Below, one piece after another: positions 11,803 to 23,922 of a DNA stretch of 64,000 bases. Source of the stretch: Setomelanomma holmii (Eukaryota; Ascomycota; Dothideomycetes; Pleosporales; Phaeosphaeriaceae); contig ML978181.1 in assembly GCA_010015745.1 (NCBI GenBank), forward strand, positions 124,001-188,000, written 5' to 3'. The first letter of the stretch is position 1; every line of letters starts with the position of its first letter. A model generated the notes under the pieces. That model was given only the letters and a program-made list of their open reading frames with translations. It searched no databases and was not told the DNA's origin. A program made the position numbers and the translations under genes.

Positions 11803-13676
11803 TTAGAATCCCATGCCTCCCATGCCTCCCATACCGCCACCCATGCCGCCCATACCAGCAGGTGGACCTGCCTTCTCCTCGGGCGCCTCAACAATGGCGA
11901 CCTCAGTAGTACCGAGCAGTGATGCAACACCGCTGGCGTCTACTAGAGCGGTGCGGACGACCTTGAAGGGATCGAGGATACCAGCCGCGATCATGTCGAC
12001 GTACTCGCCCTTGGCGCTGTCGAATCCCTTGTTGAATTCGCCCTTGTACTCGTCCATGAGCTTGCCAACAATGACAGAGCCCTCAGCGCCCGCATTCTCG
12101 ACGATCTTGCGCGCGGGGTGGGTGATGGCGTTCTTGACAATGGTAATACCGAGCTGCTGGTCGAAGTTGTGGGCCTTGACATCAGCCAGAGAGTTGGCAG
12201 CGGCCTTGAGAAGAGCAGTGCCACCACCGGGCAGGATACCCTCCTCAACGGCAGCGCGGGTAGCGTTCAGCGCATCGACGATGCGGTCCTTCTTCTCACC
12301 AACCTCAACTTCTGAGGCACCGCCAACCTTGATGACAGCAACACCTCCAGAGAGCTTAGCGAGACGCTCCTGGAGCTTCTCCTTCTCGTACTCGGAGGTA
12401 GAAGCATCAGCCATAACTCCACGGATCTGCTCGCAGCGCTGAGTGACCTGGTCCTTGGAGCCCTCGCCATTCAGGATGACGGTGTCGTCCTTGGTGATGG
12501 TGATAGATCCAGTAGAGCCGAGCATATCGGGGGTAGCCTTCTCGAGCTTGATGTCGAGGTCGTCGCTAAAGACAGTACCGTTGGTCAGGACTGCAAGATC
12601 GCCGAGGATGGACTTGCGGTTGTCACCGAAGCCGGGCGCCTTAACTGCAGCGACCTGGAGCTGGCCACGAAGCTTGTTGAGAATGCAGACGGCGAGTGCC
12701 TCGCCATCGATGTCCTCGGCAATGATGACGAGCGGTCGGCGGAGCTGCTGGGAAGCCTCAAGGGCGGGAACGATGTCTTGGACGGCGGAGATCTTCTTCT
12801 CGGAGAGAAGGATGAGAGGCTTCTCGAATTCGACCTTTGCAGTCTTGGTGTCGGTGATGAAGTACGGCGAAATGTAACCACGGTCGAACTTCATGCCTTC
12901 GGTGACCTCGAGCTCGTCCTCAGTGGTCTTGCCCTCCTTGACAGTAATGACACCCTCCTTGCCAACCTTCTCCATAGCATTCGACAAAAGCTTGCCAATG
13001 TGTACATCGCCGTTTGCCGATATGGTAGCGACTTGTGAGATCTCCTCGCTGGTTGTGATGTCACGCTTGTTTGCCCGCAGGTATTCGACAACGGCCTCGA
13101 CGGCGGCCTGTGTTCCGCGCCTCAGATCCATGGGGTTGCATCCAGCGGCGACGTTCTTGACGGTTTCGGAGAAGATGGCGCGGGCGAGGACGGTGGCAGT
13201 GGTGGTACCGTCACCAGCAACCTCGTTGGTCTTGGAGGCGACATCCTGGAGCAGACGAGCACCAAGGTTCTCGAACTTGTCCTTGAGCGTAATGGCCTTC
13301 GCGACCGTTACACCGTCTGAACTGACATCAGCGGGATTCTTCGGAGTTAACAATGAAGTCAAAACGCACCCTTTGTGATCTTTGGGGAGCCATAGCTAGA
13401 CTCAATGAGAACGTTTCGGCCCTTGGGACCTAGAGTCGTTGATACAGCCTTTGCAAGTGTGTCGACACCTTGGAGAAGGGCTGCTCGTCCCTCAACGCCA
13501 AACTTGAGCTCCTACGTATTTGTTAGCTAACAATGTCGTTGACTATGGCTATGGGTATTCGCATGACTTACCTTGTGGGCAAATCTCTGTTGCTGGAGGT
13601 TGAAGCTCGTGGTCCTGAGCTTGGAGCTCTGGTTGAGGGCCGAAGTCCGCGCCCGCGATGCAAATGCTCTTTGCAT
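11803..13676 (-). CDS. HSP60: mitochondrial chaperonin HSP60
   Basis: Three exons (13676-13572, 13511-13370, 13316-11803) encode 586 aa. Exon 1 gives MQRAFASRARTSALNQSSKL and onward, a basic, hydroxylated mitochondrial presequence of about 35 aa. The mature protein begins near ELKFGVEGRAALLQGVDTLA. The ATP-binding signature is in exon 3: the second intron falls within KDGVTVAKAI, and GDGTTTATVLARAI follows. The protein ends with the Gly-Gly-Met repeat tail GMGGMGGGMGGMGGMGF typical of group I chaperonins. It folds imported proteins in the mitochondrial matrix with HSP10. Codon use is strongly biased, as expected for an abundant protein. Confidence 0.97.
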
Positions 13677-13699
13677 AGTGAGAGATTGATGTGTGTATC

Positions 13700-13719
13700 G
13701 AACTTTTCGGAAGCTCGAA
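13700..13719 (-). promoter_or_regulatory. possible imperfect heat-shock element upstream of HSP60
   Basis: GAACTTTTCGGAAGCTCGAA lies 24-43 bp upstream of the HSP60 start codon. It contains GAA and TTC pentamer cores with irregular spacing, so it only loosely fits the nGAAnnTTCnnGAAn rule. It may instead be part of the leader. Confidence 0.25.
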
Positions 13720-14546
13720 TTGTGCTCCTAGACTCCTGCTGAATGCAGAATGACAGGGAAGAGATGGCAGAACGAGGATTGAAGTGAATGGCGGACTCGG
13801 TGGTGCTCCAGCAGTTGACGATGCGTGCGGCTAAAAAATCCTTAGCGCAACTCCACGAATGCCAAGATCTTCTGGAGCTTTCGGCGGATCCCTGGCTTTG
13901 CCTCGGCTTTGCTTCCGACTTCACCATTCCGACCTCACCGCTTCATGTTTCTTCTGACTTAAGCCTCCTGTAAACGGTCTCTCGCGGGGCATGGAAAGTC
14001 GCAAGTAAGACCATAGTCGGCAGGCAACAACATCAGCACCACAACGCCCGCGCAGCACACAAGATATTGAAAGAAACCTCTCAGTGTTGTGAAGGTACCC
14101 AGCTTCTGCAATCTAAACCAGCAACTCAAGGTTATTGCCGAGCTGCACGGCTAGAAGGCTCAGGTCTATCCCCAAAGTTTCGAGCCGTACGCGAGGAACG
14201 ATCAGATTAGGCTACTCTGCCGTAGACTGTCAGCTTCTCCCGAGGTCATCATATATTGATCACACCAACATAACTTCGCCATTGTCTTTTCTCGAGCGCT
14301 TCTATTACCTCCTTGTTTGGCCATACGCATGATTCGGTCACAGCTGCACGACTGGTTACTCTTCTGCAAGTCTTCGCGACCACTCATACGATTTTCTTGC
14401 ATTCCATAATCTCATTTCAACGGATGTTTGTGTTGACTTTTTTTAATGCTGCACATCCACACTAAAACACGACAAAAAGTCGTATTTGATCATGCAGGCT
14501 ACTGCCATACTCTTCTCACAGCAGTCAACAAGTTCCAAACAACAAG
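13720..14546. other. intergenic, HSP60 upstream region
   Basis: No gene was recognised. It probably contains the HSP60 promoter and the upstream region of the small split gene at 14547. Confidence 0.45.
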
Positions 14547-14807
14547 ATGTCGTACCAGCGCCGTCTTGCTCACCGCGTTGACAAGGCTATGCCTGTGCCC
14601 GACAACTCGTTGACATCTACAACCATGAAGGCTTACAAGCAGTACGCCAGTACCAACTTCAATCCCTTGGACCCGAGATAGCTCGCATTTGGAATGACCC
14701 CAATAACCAAGAAATTCGGTGGGTTCTACGTTAAGAGGGGCCAGAAGCTGCTCAAACACGAGCAGAGCAGTTATTGGGTCCCCGAGCTCGGAGAAGAAGG
14801 CTATTAG
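14547..14807 (+). pseudogene. small 86-codon frame interrupted by one in-frame TAG
   Basis: The frame starts at the ATG at 14547 (MSYQRRLAHRVDKAMPVPDN), runs 44 codons to a TAG at 14679-14681, then stays open in the same frame for 41 more codons (TPITKKFGGFYVKRGQKLL ... SSYWVPELGEEGY) to a TAG at 14805. Codons on both sides are of the preferred fungal kind (AAC, AAG, TAC, GCC, CGC), which suggests one former coding sequence. I do not recognise the family. The stop could be a C-to-T change in a CAG codon, a G-to-A change in TGG, or a real end followed by chance openness. The minus strand is also open for 104 codons across this stretch, so the call is tentative. Confidence 0.35.
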
Positions 14808-15523
14808 GCTCAATAGGGGAATGGCAAAGAAATTTGAAATGAGGTTTCAAGAGCTTGCAAGCAAGTGTGGAGGCGCATGAGAGGCGAATGCAATAGGATC
14901 AACAGCATAAGGGAAACGCACCCATCATGGGATCTGGTCAGCGGCATACTCAAGGTCGCTCTGGTCCGAGTCACCGTCATAGCAGGCATGGATGAAGTGT
15001 TTAGTTCGGGCTTTGTTAATTGGTTGACATTGAGATCCATAGGAAGAAGCCAAGTGAGCAGGTTGCTGTCCATACTTATGTAATCAAGCTGGGTGCTCCT
15101 TTCCTCATGGTTTTCAGGAAGACCGGCCTGCGTTCCCACTAGAGCTGGCCAGCTCCGACGATGGCCCCAACTCGACAGAGCCTCATTGCCCTCAATTTCT
15201 AAGCCTTATTCCTCAGGTGTCAAGGGCTGTGTTACCCTGCTTCGCTGCCAGCCAATGGTGAAGTTGTGCACCACACCATGTCCATCAGGCAGAAAGAGGG
15301 CACACCCTGAATCTCAGCCTTGTGGCATAAGCTGAACTGCTGCCTTGCACTGCAATGCATGAAATCTGCCACACTCTCCGCAATGATTTGTGCGGGCTAC
15401 TGCAAGCGTCATGTCGGTGTTTGGAGAGCGTAACAGTTCCCTTCTGGAGGACCATTTCGTGGGATGGAGTCATAAGCTAAGGCCGCACAGAAGGGCAACA
15501 TAAAGCCTGGTAGCTGTCCCCAC
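14808..15523. other. intergenic
   Basis: No coding frame with support. The sequence TGCACTGCAAT at 15346-15356 equals the core of the array at 34-36 kb but lacks the CTAGCG half, so it may be chance. Confidence 0.4.
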
Positions 15524-18392
15524 TTGGATAATGACACAGACACTGAAGCACCTGAACTCAGACATTCACGCCTCAGCCTACTTCACATCCACTATTTGCG
15601 CGGCAAATTCATGATGTTTCGGTCACCCGTTCGTCAACCTACCGATCCAGCCTTGCAATGTGCAAGGGACGCCCAGCGGGCGCCCACGTTGCCACGCGAC
15701 GTCAGAACCAGCAGAGTGCAGGCCAGGTTCCCGGCTTATGATGATTTTCCTTGGTCGGAAATTGAGAAATACTTGAGGCGAAAATGGCCAAATTGGACGA
15801 ACTTCAATCCAACGAGGGTGCGTTCAAGATCTATCATCACGAAGTACTTGAGACTGACCATGTGCTACAGTCAAACCAATACTATCAATTCGAGATTCCT
15901 GAACCTTTGAGTGAGGTGAGTACCTATTCACGAAAAGGTTGTTATTGTGGCTCAGACGTTTCAGGGTGACAACAGGGCTCTCAGAGAACTTCGCGACGCG
16001 CCGAAGAGGACGAGGCGCCCTTCATTGTGACGGCAGGAAGTCCAGTCATGGGTTCATTTGCGAAGCAATATATAGTTAGCTTGGAAAACTAAAGTTCTAT
16101 TGAATGGGATGTTGTTGTGTGTCTTCCGTGCCTTGGGTCCAGATACCGGTGAGGCAGGCAGGCACCTTCGGCTAGTGGGGGCTTGCTGAGGGGCCTACCA
16201 ATCGCCCGCATCGATCCCTTGACAACAACGCCCGTGCATATCATGCACCAGAATCACAGCCGCAGCTCAGCCATCCGTGACCTCGCCATTCGCCATCGCT
16301 CTTCTCTCTTAATGATGCCTCTGCCGCTGTCTCTCCTGCTGCCGCTGCAGTCAGTAAGTTGCAACAACGTGCAGAATTGTATCGAATATCGAGATGTGGT
16401 TGCCTTCCCATTTCCAAAAGTCATACTTCGGGCGGAACAGCTACCCAGAAAGCCTGATACCAAGCAGCACGTCCATCTATAGCTCGAAGCTCAAGTCATA
16501 CAGGGGGCGACTGGATGATGCCGAGCAAGATCTGTGCCTTCTTGATGGCCATGATGATGTTGAAGGCATTTTCGAGATTCCAATCATCGACCTGGACACC
16601 GCTGATGGTAAAGGTAAAAGAATTCTTTGGGTTGTCCTAGTCTGTTGTGCTAAGAATCGCCAGCGGTCGACAAGCAATACATTCATTCACCTGCCAAGCT
16701 CACGAAGTGGCTTGCTGCAGAAGTAGTCGAGGATTCAAACAACCCAGGCTCGCAGATCGTTGTCGCTAGAAAGAAGGATCCAAAATGTCGTTTCATGTAT
16801 GTATGCTTGTGACACTACAAACGTCATATAACTAAGGGAGAGCAGATATCTGTACGGGCAGAATTCGCGAGACAAGCTTAAGACCACACGTAGTAGTCTC
16901 ACCGAGATTCTAACCTATCACCAAGTGATGCCCGCATATTTGGACTTCATGCTAGTGTTTGGCGCCCAAAGCGACCCCAAGGATCTCCGCTTCAGTGGCT
17001 TCCGAGAGCAGATTAGACTGAAGACCCCTTCTCCCACAGCTGCTCTTCCTGCCCTCGATCGCAGCGGGAGGCACTATCAGATGTGCTACAATCTGAAGAG
17101 TGTACAACCCAAGAACAAAAGCAAAGAGAGCATCATCCTAGACGAGTGGTCGATCCGGCAGACCGCTGTATATCACCAGTTCGATGTTGAGACCGGCACC
17201 GCCTTGTGGATTGTGACCAAAGGAGGTGAAGACATACTGGATCAATACGAGGAACTGATTGGGCCTAATGGACGGCCCGAGGACAAACAGTTCCAGACAC
17301 CTGCACTATCTCTAGGATCCAGTCTTTCAACCCATCTACTCATCTGCCACTGGTCTACTGATGACTGGCGATGGTACATACGGTGGCTGGAAGAAGTGCT
17401 GGACCACGAAGTGAGTTTAAAGTAACTGACTACATTACGAAGATTCTGATGAAGACAGAGCGGAATGGCGATCTATGGCCCAAGAGGTGAAGGGTACGCT
17501 CACAAAGAATATCGGCCATACCACATCCAGGATCTCCAGCATTGGCAAGACCGAGCCAACGAAGCTGTGATGGTTCTCGAGGCCAACACAAATGTCCTAA
17601 AGTCTATCCATAAGTTCTATGCAGAGCTTGGTACCCGCAAAGACTGTCCCGATACGCTCCAAGCTGATTGTGAAGACAACCTTCGGAGTTTCGAATCTCA
17701 GTTAAATGAGATCATCAACGACTTCAACATGCAGACTTCACGCGCGAAGCTACTCGTCAACATAATCTCGGATAGGAAAGAGCTCGTATTGCAGCATTTA
17801 CAAGGTCAAGCGGCAGATCGGACCGAAAGGCTCAACCGCAACCTTGAGCGCGAGGCCGTGGTCATGCGTATAGTCACTATCGTGACCTTGGTCTATCTCC
17901 CAGCAACTTTCACATCGGTAAGCTCACCAAGGTCTGGAAGCAGCTGTGACTTCTTGCTAACAGGCATTGTAGACCTTCTTTAGCACCGATGTCGTGAAGT
18001 ATCAAGATCAGGATGAGTTCGGCAACAGCCGAAGGAAGATCTCTTTTTCTTCACTTGCCATGGAACGATGGCTGCAAGTTACGCTCCCGCTTACAGCGAT
18101 GACTTTGCTTATTGCGTGGTTGACATACAAGATGTACGATACATCGCGAAGAGATATGACCACCACAGAACGTCTCAGAAGCCTCTATGAAGATGCGAGA
18201 GCATGGATAGGTCTGCCTATCAATTCGGAAGAAGACACGGCCGCTGGGTCCAACATGAATCAGCACATGTGGCGCACAGCTGGAAATATAGCGACACTCT
18301 TCAGGCCGATTCGTGCGAATACCAAAACAACGCAGCAAAATGGTTCATTATTGCCAATGAACAACATCGGACAACCAATGACTGGATCTTAG
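15524..18392 (+). CDS. CorA-like fungal membrane protein, 5' half possibly disrupted
   Basis: The 3' part is clear. Exons ending 16613, then 16664-16796, 16846-17410, 17459-17917 and 17973-18392 join in frame. They encode a long cytosolic region (DEVEG-type GHDDVEGIFEIPIIDLDT, CRFIYLYGQNSRDKL), a helical segment (EYRPYHIQDLQHWQDRANEA), and two C-terminal membrane segments: IVTIVTLVYLPATFTSTFFS and VTLPLTAMTLLIAWLTY. This is the CorA-like layout common in fungal proteins. The GMN channel signature is absent (LPATFTSTFF stands there), so Mg2+ transport should not be assumed. The 5' part (15524-15817, 15871-15915, from 15965) encodes a fitting N-terminus (AQRAPTLPRD, FPWSEIEKYLRRKWPNW, SNQYYQFEIPEPLSE), then meets a TGA at 16026. 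I cannot connect it in frame to the exon opening near 16394 (MWLPSHFQKSYFGRNSYP), so the gene may be disrupted. Confidence 0.65.
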
Positions 18393-19357
18393 GAACTTAC
18401 ATCGTGGCGCAAGCACAGGAGATTATGCCACCAGCAGTAAGGCACAAGGCTGGGGGATTTCATTGTTTGCAATACTTCCAACCCAGTGTCAGAGCAGATC
18501 AGGGCGATGAGGAGAACATTCTGGCTTCTTCAATTTTTACAGATCATCTGCGAGGCGTAAGGTATTAGATTGCACCACTGTGTACCTTTCGAGAGCCAGA
18601 AGACACTGGTTTTGGTCGGCTGTGGGAGACGCGACGCAGCGAAGGACGAAGGCCTCGGGAACACCCACCCTCTCGAATGCGTAGCCCAAGAGGCAGGGAC
18701 CAAACCCTTTTTGACTGGAGCATGGATCCTGGGTGTCACTTGATAGGAATGGTGTGATGCAGCACAGTCACATCTCGGCTATGACAGGCATGCAGCCTCA
18801 AGGGTGCAAGCGGGGCTGGCGGCTAGGAGAAGCGAACGAGTGTACTTCATTACCATCACGATCATTGGCAACACCCCAAACTTCGGCCCTCAAAGCTGGC
18901 TTGAGTTTTTGATGACGAGCATTGCAAAGACTATGCAACTTGTTGGCATTGCTGCCTACTGCTCAGCCCGGTCGATATTCGCCCTCGAAGGCTGAGGCTG
19001 AGCCTGAATGCCTTAAGGAGACATCGGCTCCTGCAGCCACAAATGGTCCTCCCAAAGTCATTGGCACCGCCCCCAAATCATGCCGTCCTCAGGTGGTCCA
19101 TGCTCCCATCTGTCGCAATAACTATAGTTGTGCCCCGCTTGCGAGGATTGAGGCTCTGCAACCCCGAGTTACAGCTTCCCAAGTCTCTTCAGCCAGCTCG
19201 TTTGTCGCGTCGCGTTGTGTCGCGCATTACAGCAGGCCATTTTTTGGTCGGCGCTTTACTTCAGGCTTCATAGACGCACTTGGCCCGGCTTCGGCCTTAA
19301 TTATCTTTGTCCTATGGGGATCTTGACAGCCTTGTCCACGGTTGGAACCACGTCGCA
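18393..19357. other. intergenic between CorA-like and kinase-vWA genes
   Basis: The two genes lie in the same direction, 965 bp apart. No coding frame or repeat was recognised; it presumably holds the promoter of the kinase gene. Confidence 0.45.
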
Positions 19358-22300
19358 ATGTCCGGTCACTCACAAGAAGGGAAGGACACATTGACCGAAT
19401 ACAAGGAACTCCTTGACACGCAATGGACTCGTCCAGTTGCATGCCAGAACCAATGCGATCCACCCGATAGCTGCTCCTGCCAGCGCCTCATTGTCCACGT
19501 AGATGCCATGAAGCAATGGTGGCTGAGGAAGCTATCGGAAGCGTCAGAACAAACAAAACTACAAAAGCTCCTCGACGAAATGCCTCTTTTCTCCCATCGA
19601 ATGTTCCCACTGAAGTATCAAGAGCTTTTGAACGGCAAACATTCCTGCCTAATCGTGTTCAGCCTGCTTTTGAAGCAAGAGCGTGGCCACCTCATCGACT
19701 GCTTCTACAAGTCTGCTATGAACGACAACTATTTAGCAATCGAACGGACCCAGACTGCCGAACAGACTCTTCGCGATAACCTTCGAGACACCGAGCATGT
19801 CCACGAGACAAACACCATTCTGGACGATTTTGAGAAGCAGAAATGGGCTTTCTGTTCGTTGGAGCTCACTTTGGGGATGAGCCGCAGTCTACATGGTACC
19901 AAGGTCATACCACCCTTCTGCCACAAAGTCAAGATGGGAGATAAGGGAGGCACAGCATCGATATATTGGGTTGCCGTGCAACAGGAATTCATCTCGGATC
20001 CGGATTTGAGAGCCGCAATCAAGGACTCTCTCTATACTGATCCCGTTTATGACGAGGTAAGTCCAGGCCTACTTGCATGAGCAGAATCGCTCTCAATACC
20101 ATAATAAATTAATACACTCTGACCTCTTCATCAGTGCTACCAAATGGTTCTCAAGTCGTACTGCGGAAACAAGAAAGCCGTATACGACTTGGAAAAGGAA
20201 GCGTTCTCCGGGCTGAGCTCGAATGACAACGTGCCTATCGTGCGCTATCTTGGATGCTATACCCACGACTATGGCGAGGGTTCGAAGCTTGGAAAAACAT
20301 ATAATCTTCTGCTTGAATGCGGCGAAAGGGATCTGTACCAAGCATGGGCAGATGAAACAAACGTTCCGCCTGTCCAGGCTGAAGAAATCATCCGCTTCTG
20401 GAGATCTCTCTTCGATGTCGCAGAGGCTATACGCCACGTCCATAATTTGGAAGTACCGCGACATGGCAAGGGTGCTCCCTTAAGATACATTGGGTAGGTG
20501 TCTTGCGTCAAGATTGTTCACGCCTAATGAATGTTAATATGATTTGCAGCTGGCACGCCGACATCAAACCTGACAATATACTCATTGTTCGCGGCCACCT
20601 AAAGTTGGCTGACTTCGGATACTCGAGATTTGCACCTGTCGCGCGAACGTCCAATGGTAGCGTACCAACTGAGCTCATCAACGGATTCACAGACACTTAT
20701 GGTGTGTATTGCAACACGAACTTTCTCTAGCAGGTACTGACGCCCGCAGGCGCGCCTGAGGTCTCCCGAATGAAACAGCCCGACGGAACCATGTCAGGAG
20801 TTACGCAGTCGATTGACACTTGGTCTTTCGGATGCGTCTTGTCTGTTGCCGCTACCTGGGTGGTTCTCGGTTTTCAAGGCGTGCGTCAATTTGAGCAGCT
20901 GCGCCAGCTATCACCTTCGAACAGAGGGGATGAAGTGACGTATGATCGCTTTCACGACGGCTTTCAAGTCCTGCCCGAAATCAGGAAATGGCACAAATAT
21001 CTTCGCGGGCATGTCCGATGCTCCGATACCGCAACAGTACGGGTCCTTGATCTGATCGAGAACAACATGCTACAGAAAGATCCGTCCGATCGGTTTGAGT
21101 TGGAAGAGCTATGCGACAGACTGACAGAGAATCTCGATTGGGCTACTGAGAGGGTGAACAATCTCAAAATTCACTCGAGAGAGATTGATGCTGCAGTTGT
21201 GCAAGCCTTACTCAACATCGAGGAACAAGCACACAAGAATGCATCGGAGCTCAAGAATACCCCACTCAACCACCCAACAGCACAGAACCAAGTCTCTAAG
21301 GCCATGAACCCCCTCCAGAGAGCTACCATGCAAGTACGGAAATCGCAAATGATCAAAGACAAACCGCTTGGTCAAACACCATATCGAAGAGAAATTCTCA
21401 AGAAAGGGTTGGAGGCCAATAAGATCATCAGCGAGAACGACGAGAAGCCCCTCGCCGCGCCCATTAACGCACATAATGGTGGCTTTACGAACAGTCCAAC
21501 AAACGGCCATGCCCCTACGGATACATTCAGCGTCGCTCGAAGACCGAAGCCAAGAAATCCGGATCGTGTCCCGTCGCCTGGCCCTGGTGAAGCCTCAAAA
21601 GCCCGAGAACAATTTCCAGTGTCAATACCACCGACTCCTTCTTTCAAGAGAGACCGCCAACAAGTGGAAATACCAGCCATAGGTCTCGCCGAGATGACTT
21701 CTGTACAGACTCCTACAGGTCCGGCTGCGATCGCAAGTGCAGTCGACATGGTTCTGCCAGAGAAAGTCAATCAGAATCGGACATACCAGCCTCCCACCCC
21801 CGACACCGGGCCTAGCCATCCGAACCATTCATCCCCAACCAATATGTCGAAACGCCCCTCATTATCTTTGCAAACGCCGATTGCATTGCCACGAACCACT
21901 GGGGAACAACGAGATGGATCAGTAGGCTCACCCCAATCGCCGTCCAAGCCCCAACCAGTCATATCGAATTCACCACCTCAACCACAACTCGCAACTCCTA
22001 CTACAACAAGTCAAACGCCAAGATCGAACGGATATTCACCCTTCAATATGTCGCGGCCCTACGACTCTGATGGTCCGCAGTGGCAAAGTGCAGGCTACTG
22101 GCAGAACGGAGGAATTGATGCTCACGTGGCTCCTAATGTGGTCAGTCCACGAGGTGATCATGTTGGTTTGAGCGAAGCCGCATCTGCCAGTCCTCTTATT
22201 ACATTATCTCCTCCTGTCGAGCTTACGACCACAAACACTCCGCCAAGACCTCCGCCATCGCAAGACCACTCGACAGAGAAGCAATCCGTGATCACCGACG

Positions 22301-23423
22301 AAACTCATCACGAACAAGAATCACTTCCTTTTAGTGTTTTCGAACTGCCCTACGACGTCTGCAATGTTCGCAGGGACGTCGATCAAGAAGGTCCAAAAGG
22401 AAAGCGTGCGAAGCTCAAGGGCATCTTGAGGCTGGAAGAGCGGAAGGCCGACAAAGGACTCACGAAGGTGTATGGCGATGGTCGTGAGATTGTGAGTTCT
22501 ACGGGTGAGTAAACAACTCTGGTTGACTGACATCGATAGGTATTTGTTGTGGATAACGGAGTCAGTATGTTCGAGCACTGGCCGATTGTGGTATTTGTCG
22601 CCGAAACATTGGCCAAACGAGCTGCTGGACTTGACGGAAACGGTGTTGATCTTATGTTCACAGTGGACGGGCACGGCCACAACAAGTGTAGCTTAAAGGG
22701 CGAAGCTGGTCGACGCAGCTTTCGAACAGCTCTAGACAGCGCAGCGCCCGAATATTCCGGGAACCGTGATCTGCAGACCGATATGCACATGACGCTAGAC
22801 GCCATCGTTCGCAATTGGCGTGTTCAGGGTAAGAAGGCTACGACGTTGCTCATCCTGACCGACGGTGTCTGGGCTAAGACCATGGAGAACCTGGTCGACA
22901 ATCTTATCTTAGGTCTAGCCGAAGAGGCAACGAGGAGTACGAACGTTGGCAAACGTCCTTTCAGCATACAATTCATTCGCTTCGGCGAAGCATGCGCCGG
23001 AAAGCTTAGCATGTATGATAACGAGCTATGCTCAAAACGTCACCTAAGGTAAGTTCGCCATACGCACAACTTCCCAACAGCGATACTGACTTTCACAGGG
23101 ACATTGTCGATCACTGCTCATGGCGCTCCACGGTTGAGAAAATGTTTAAGGGCAGTATCGACCCTCAGGACGATCAATACGACCCTCTCGAGATCCCTAT
23201 CACGTACAATTACCAAGATTTGGTCGCTCTTTTCAGAAATTTCAACGACAACCAGGACGGCGGCTCGTCTGATAATCTCCTTTCGCCAAGGTCGCGGTCA
23301 TCTCTTTCTAGAACACCGAGTAGTCGCAGCGCGAAGTCCGACGCCGGGAAGCGTAATACAATGCCACCAACAAATAGATCCGAGAGCTGGAAGTCGCACT
23401 CCCGGAACACGTTCTCGCATTAG
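19358..23423 (+). CDS. protein kinase fused to C-terminal vWA-like domain
   Basis: Six exons (19358-20056, 20135-20493, 20550-20701, 20750-22491, 22540-23048, 23099-23423) join in frame to 1261 aa. Residues 1-230 form a region I do not recognise. The kinase domain spans about 190-510: MVLKSY (candidate K240), WHADIKPDN (D357, K359), LADFGYSRF (D374), YGAPEVSRM, and SIDTWSFGCVLS for subdomain IX. The catalytic loop reads HAD rather than HRD, making it a non-RD kinase. About 470 Pro/Ser/Gln-rich residues follow, probably disordered. The C-terminal domain starts VFVVDNGVSMFEHW (D989) and contains LLILTDGVW near 1091 and SIQFIRFG, which fits a von Willebrand A fold with a modified MIDAS (D-x-G-x-S instead of D-x-S-x-S). 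Role is unknown; signalling or incompatibility is an inference. The start is the first ATG of the frame. Confidence 0.82.
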
Positions 23424-23922
23424 CATCGCTTGCATCTCAAGGACATTCTTCTTCAGTCTCGCATTTTCGGTGTACATACTTCGCATGCTTGGTTCTGGGC
23501 ATAGGGACTGGCGGGTCGAGATACCCATGGGGTGGCGTTGTGCAACACACTTTTGCTCTCATTAGCTGAAAAGCGTTAGCAGCAACCGGTATATCATCTC
23601 ACATCACCCAGGTCAGGGTATGAGCGGCGTCTGACTATATAGCGGGCTTCGGCATCCATTCGTCGTTTCTCAGCACGCGCGATGCATTTGTGGACTGCAT
23701 CCAGCTATAAAAGCTTACATCAGGATTGAGCCATATGTATGTACACGCACAACACCATAATTCTTTGCTCGTCACTTCCATGTAGTTTCAAACACGCCAG
23801 TTTCAACACGAAATTACTGCGCATGCTGATCCTGCCGCCCAATCTCACTCTCAGCCTGGTGCTCTCCCCAACTCGTCACACTACCCTAACACTCCCGTCA
23901 ATCTCCTTCAAGACGCAACCAC
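23424..23922. other. convergent 3' intergenic region
   Basis: Lies between the 3' ends of the kinase-vWA gene and the cysteine-rich secreted protein gene. Nothing recognised beyond likely 3' UTRs. Confidence 0.45.

Noticed and set aside
15346..15360. TGCACTGCAATGCAT as a stray copy of the 34-36 kb motif
   Set aside because: Only the 11-base core matches and the conserved CTAGCG half is missing, so chance is likely.
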